From: Desulfonatronaceae bacterium UBA663
Lineage (GTDB): Bacteria; Desulfobacterota; Desulfovibrionia; Desulfovibrionales; Desulfonatronaceae
Length of the DNA: 14,663 bases
Direction: 5' to 3'
Assembly: GCA_002299865.1 (NCBI GenBank)
Contig: DBNV01000114.1
Span: 1,915 to 16,577 of the forward strand
The notes under the pieces were generated by a model. That model worked only from the letters and a program-made list of their open reading frames with translations, did not search any database and was not told the DNA's origin. The number at the start of each line of letters is the position of its first letter. Positions within the stretch are counted from its first letter, which is position 1. Both the position numbers and the translations under genes were made by a program. Below, piece by piece: positions 12,988-14,663 of this stretch.

Positions 12988-13608
12988 CTATTTCAACCTT
13001 TCCTGAAGTCTATCCACCGCCGACGACAGCATTACCAAGTGAGCATGACGCAAGACATCGTAGACATTGATCCCGTCCACGGACTGGACGGTAACCCCCG
13101 GAATGTTCCGGGCTGAAAGCTCAAGCTTGTTATCCACTTCGGCGACAACAATCAATGCCTTGCGCATCTCGAACCGTTGAACGATTTCCGCAACGGCCTT
13201 GGTCTTGATCTCGTCCAGGTGAATCCCGTCCACAACGGTCAGGTGTTTCTCGGCCAAGCGGGAAGAAAGGGCCATACGCATGGCCAGCTTCTGGACCTTT
13301 TTATTCACCTTGAAGGAATAGTCCCTGGCCACCGGGCCATGGGCCACAGCACCGTGTCTCCATATTGGGGACCGGTTGCTCCCGGCCCGGGCTCTGCCGG
13401 TCCCTTTTTGACGCCACGGTTTACGCCCGCCGCCACGGATCGTGGACCGCGTCTTCACCCCCACGGTTCCGGAACGCTTGGCGGCCAGATGCTGCCGTAC
13501 GACCAGATGCAGGATTTCCGGGCGGACCTCGGTTTCAAAAACATGCGGGTCCAGATCAAGCGTGCCCACAACCTGTCGTTGCTGATTGAAAATATCGACC
13601 ACAGCCAT
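12988..13608 (-). CDS. rplD: 50S ribosomal protein L4
   Basis: L4 binds 23S rRNA early in assembly; its long loop lines the exit tunnel. In E. coli it also represses the S10 operon. The product has 206 residues from the ATG at 13608 (MAVVDIFNQQRQVVGTLDLD). A GTG three codons upstream has no room for a ribosome site, whereas AAGG lies 8 nt before the ATG. The tunnel loop GGGRKPWRQKGTGRARAGSN (59-78) is intact. The 12-nt gap after rplC leaves no space for a leader element here; any S10-type leader would be outside the window. Confidence 0.96.
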   Translation of the reverse strand: MAVVDIFNQQRQVVGTLDLDPHVFETEVRPEILHLVVRQHLAAKRSGTVGVKTRSTIRGGGRKPWRQKGTGRARAGSNRSPIWRHGAVAHGPVARDYSFKVNKKVQKLAMRMALSSRLAEKHLTVVDGIHLDEIKTKAVAEIVQRFEMRKALIVVAEVDNKLELSARNIPGVTVQSVDGINVYDVLRHAHLVMLSSAVDRLQERLK

Positions 13609-13616
13609 TTTCTTCA

Positions 13617-13620
13617 CCTT
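13617..13620 (-). promoter_or_regulatory. Shine-Dalgarno site that decides the rplD start
   Basis: The minus strand reads AAGGTGAAGAAAATGGCT. AAGG is directly next to an in-frame GTG but 8 nt before ATG GCT, so the ATG (MAVVDIF) is preferred. Confidence 0.7.
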
Positions 13621-14262
13621 TTACTGCAAAGCCTTTTGCTTGCGCACAATAACCAAGCCGTTTTTCGGCCCGGGAACTTGTCCCTTGACCAACAACAGGT
13701 TGTCCTCCATGCGCACGGCGACAACCTCGATGTTCATGCAGGATTTCCGTTTCGCACCCATATGACCGGCCATCTTCTTGCCCTTGATGACGCGGCCGGG
13801 TTCGGTATTGTTGCCGATGGTTCCGGCGTTGCGATGCACCTTTTCATGACCGTGAGACGCAGGCAGCCCGGCGAAACCCCAACGCTTCATAACACCGGCA
13901 AACCCCTTGCCTTTGGACGTTCCGGTGACATTGACCTTTTCTCCGGGAGAAAACATCTCAATAGTCAGCGGCTTGCCAGCCTCGAATCCAGCCGGGGAGT
14001 CCAGCCGGAACTCCCGGAGGTGGCGATAATAGCCGCAACCAGCCTTGACCAGATGCCCCTTGGCCGGCTTGTTCACTTTACGCTGGGGTATCTCCCCGAA
14101 ACCGACTTGAATCGCGGCATATCCGTCCTGGGCAGCCTCTTTGACCTGAATCACGGGGCACGGGCCAGCCTGGATGATCGTCACAGGAATGATCGTGCCG
14201 TCGTTGCCGAAGATACGGCTCATCCCTATTTTACGGCCAAGGATTCCTAAGGTGTTCGACAT
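13621..14262 (-). CDS. rplC: 50S ribosomal protein L3
   Basis: L3 initiates 50S assembly and reaches with a loop toward the peptidyl-transferase centre. The 213-residue product starts MSNTLGILGRKIGMSRIFGN and has TGTSKGKGFAGVMKRWGFAG (113-132), followed by SHGHEKVHRNAGTIGNN and PGRVIKGKKMAGHMGAK. The methylated Gln150 of E. coli (in GQNQTPG) is not conserved: the text here is GNNTEPG, so PrmB-type methylation is unlikely at that place. Length is normal. The ATG has GAGGGAAGG just upstream and lies 12 nt after rpsJ. Confidence 0.98.
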   Translation of the reverse strand: MSNTLGILGRKIGMSRIFGNDGTIIPVTIIQAGPCPVIQVKEAAQDGYAAIQVGFGEIPQRKVNKPAKGHLVKAGCGYYRHLREFRLDSPAGFEAGKPLTIEMFSPGEKVNVTGTSKGKGFAGVMKRWGFAGLPASHGHEKVHRNAGTIGNNTEPGRVIKGKKMAGHMGAKRKSCMNIEVVAVRMEDNLLLVKGQVPGPKNGLVIVRKQKALQ

Positions 14263-14274
14263 GACCTTCCCTCG

Positions 14275-14583
14275 TTAAAGCTTGATTTCCACGTCAACCC
14301 CGGCGGGCAGGTTCAACTTGCCTAAAGCGTCAACGGTTTGCTGCGTGGGTTCGAGAATATCCAACAAACGTTTATGCACACGGACCTCGAATTGTTCACG
14401 GGATTTCTTATCCACGTGCACCGAGCGGTTCACCGTAAACTTATGAATGTTTGTCGGAATCGGTATCGGTCCGGCCAGTCCGGCGCCGGTATTTTTTGCT
14501 GTATCCACGATTTCCGAAACCGCCTTGTCCAGGATCCGGTAATCGTAGGCCTTCAGTTTGATTCTGATGCGATCGCTGTTCAT
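14275..14583 (-). CDS. rpsJ: 30S ribosomal protein S10 (NusE)
   Basis: S10 is in the 30S head and, as NusE, binds NusB and NusG in transcription antitermination and coupling. The 102-residue product from the ATG at 14583 begins MNSDRIRIKLKAYDYRILDK, has GPIPIPTNIHKFTVNRSVHV (38-57) and ends PAGVDVEIKL. An ATG two codons upstream (ATGATCATG) is only 3 nt from the AAGG site; the second is 9 nt from it and gives the usual family length. It follows tuf by 11 nt, the ancestral tuf-rpsJ order. Confidence 0.97.
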   Translation of the reverse strand: MNSDRIRIKLKAYDYRILDKAVSEIVDTAKNTGAGLAGPIPIPTNIHKFTVNRSVHVDKKSREQFEVRVHKRLLDILEPTQQTVDALGKLNLPAGVDVEIKL

Positions 14584-14592
14584 GATCATGAG

Positions 14593-14596
14593 CCTT
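14593..14596 (-). promoter_or_regulatory. Shine-Dalgarno site that decides the rpsJ start
   Basis: The minus strand reads GAATAAGGCTCATGATCATGAA. AAGG overlaps the tuf stop codon and lies 9 nt before the second ATG but only 3 nt before the first, so the shorter S10 (MNSDRI) is preferred. Confidence 0.65.
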
Positions 14597-14663
14597 ATTC
14601 AATAATTTCGGATATGACGCCGGCACGGAGGGTCCGGCCGCCTTCACGGATGGCGAAACGTAG
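14595..14663 (-). CDS. tuf: Elongation factor Tu, C-terminal end (partial)
   Basis: EF-Tu delivers aminoacyl-tRNA to the ribosome with GTP. Only the last 22 codons and the stop are in the window; the rest lies beyond the right edge. The residues read LRFAIREGGRTLRAGVISEI plus IE. The LRFAIREGGRT part is the near-universal C-terminal signature of domain 3, where Ala of FAIRE matches Ala375 of E. coli. Nearly all EF-Tu proteins then have TVGAG; here it is TLRAG, with Leu and Arg in place of Val and Gly. The tuf-rpsJ order supports the assignment. Confidence 0.9.
   Translation of the reverse strand, partial: LRFAIREGGRTLRAGVISEIIE

Noticed and set aside
11345..13006. A 553-codon open frame on the plus strand opposite rplV, rpsS, rplB and rplW
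   Set aside because: It is antisense to four unmistakable ribosomal genes and spans their junctions; its text resembles no family. Long antisense frames arise from codon bias in conserved basic proteins.
13177..14250. A 357-codon plus-strand frame opposite rplD and rplC
   Set aside because: A shadow of two clear ribosomal genes, with no recognisable domain and no ribosome site.

Overview
The window is one long, tightly packed ribosomal-protein locus, transcribed entirely from the minus strand. It is the fused S10-spc-alpha supercluster plus the last codons of tuf. In transcription order (right to left) it reads: tuf (3' end only), rpsJ, rplC, rplD, rplW, rplB, rpsS, rplV, rpsC, rplP, rpmC, rpsQ, rplN, rplX, rplE, rpsN, rpsH, rplF, rplR, rpsE, rplO, secY, map, infA, rpmJ, rpsM, rpsK, rpsD, rpoA, rplQ. 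Every gene is recognisable and full length except tuf, which is cut by the window edge. I see no frameshift in the core genes, no RNA gene, no complete mobile element and no CRISPR array.

The organism is most likely a sulfate-reducer-type deltaproteobacterium (Desulfobacterota, Desulfovibrionales-like). RpoA is the strongest clue: its N-terminus, its inter-domain region and its ~350-residue length resemble Desulfovibrio RpoA as I remember it. The secY-map-infA-rpmJ-rpsM-rpsK-rpsD-rpoA-rplQ order and the zinc-type S14, S4, L24 and L36 agree. This is inference from remembered families, not from a search.

The locus supplies both ribosomal subunits, the SecY translocon pore, methionine aminopeptidase, initiation factor IF-1 and the RNA polymerase alpha subunit, so ribosome building, start of translation, export and transcription are made together. 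Most genes are separated by 2-31 nt, and several overlap: rpsC/rplP by 1, rpmC/rpsQ by 4, rplO/secY by 20, map/infA by 23 and rpoA/rplQ by 23. Translation is therefore probably coupled through much of the transcript.

Points worth a second look: (1) rpmD (L30) is absent from its usual place between rpsE and rplO, where only 110 nt of spacer remain; (2) three 30S genes, rpsC, rpsD and rpsN, start with TTG behind strong Shine-Dalgarno sites, and rpsM, secY and map start with GTG; (3) the conserved C-terminal TVGAG of EF-Tu reads TLRAG; (4) L2 has Leu in place of the second His of the DHPH motif; (5) two separate gene pairs overlap by exactly 23 nt.

The only non-ribosomal stretch is 1-398, downstream of rplQ. 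It holds a weak hairpin that could end the transcript, an AT-rich palindrome, and on the plus strand a short ORF that could be rejoined to a second one by a single base. The last may be the remnant of a small gene of unknown kind.
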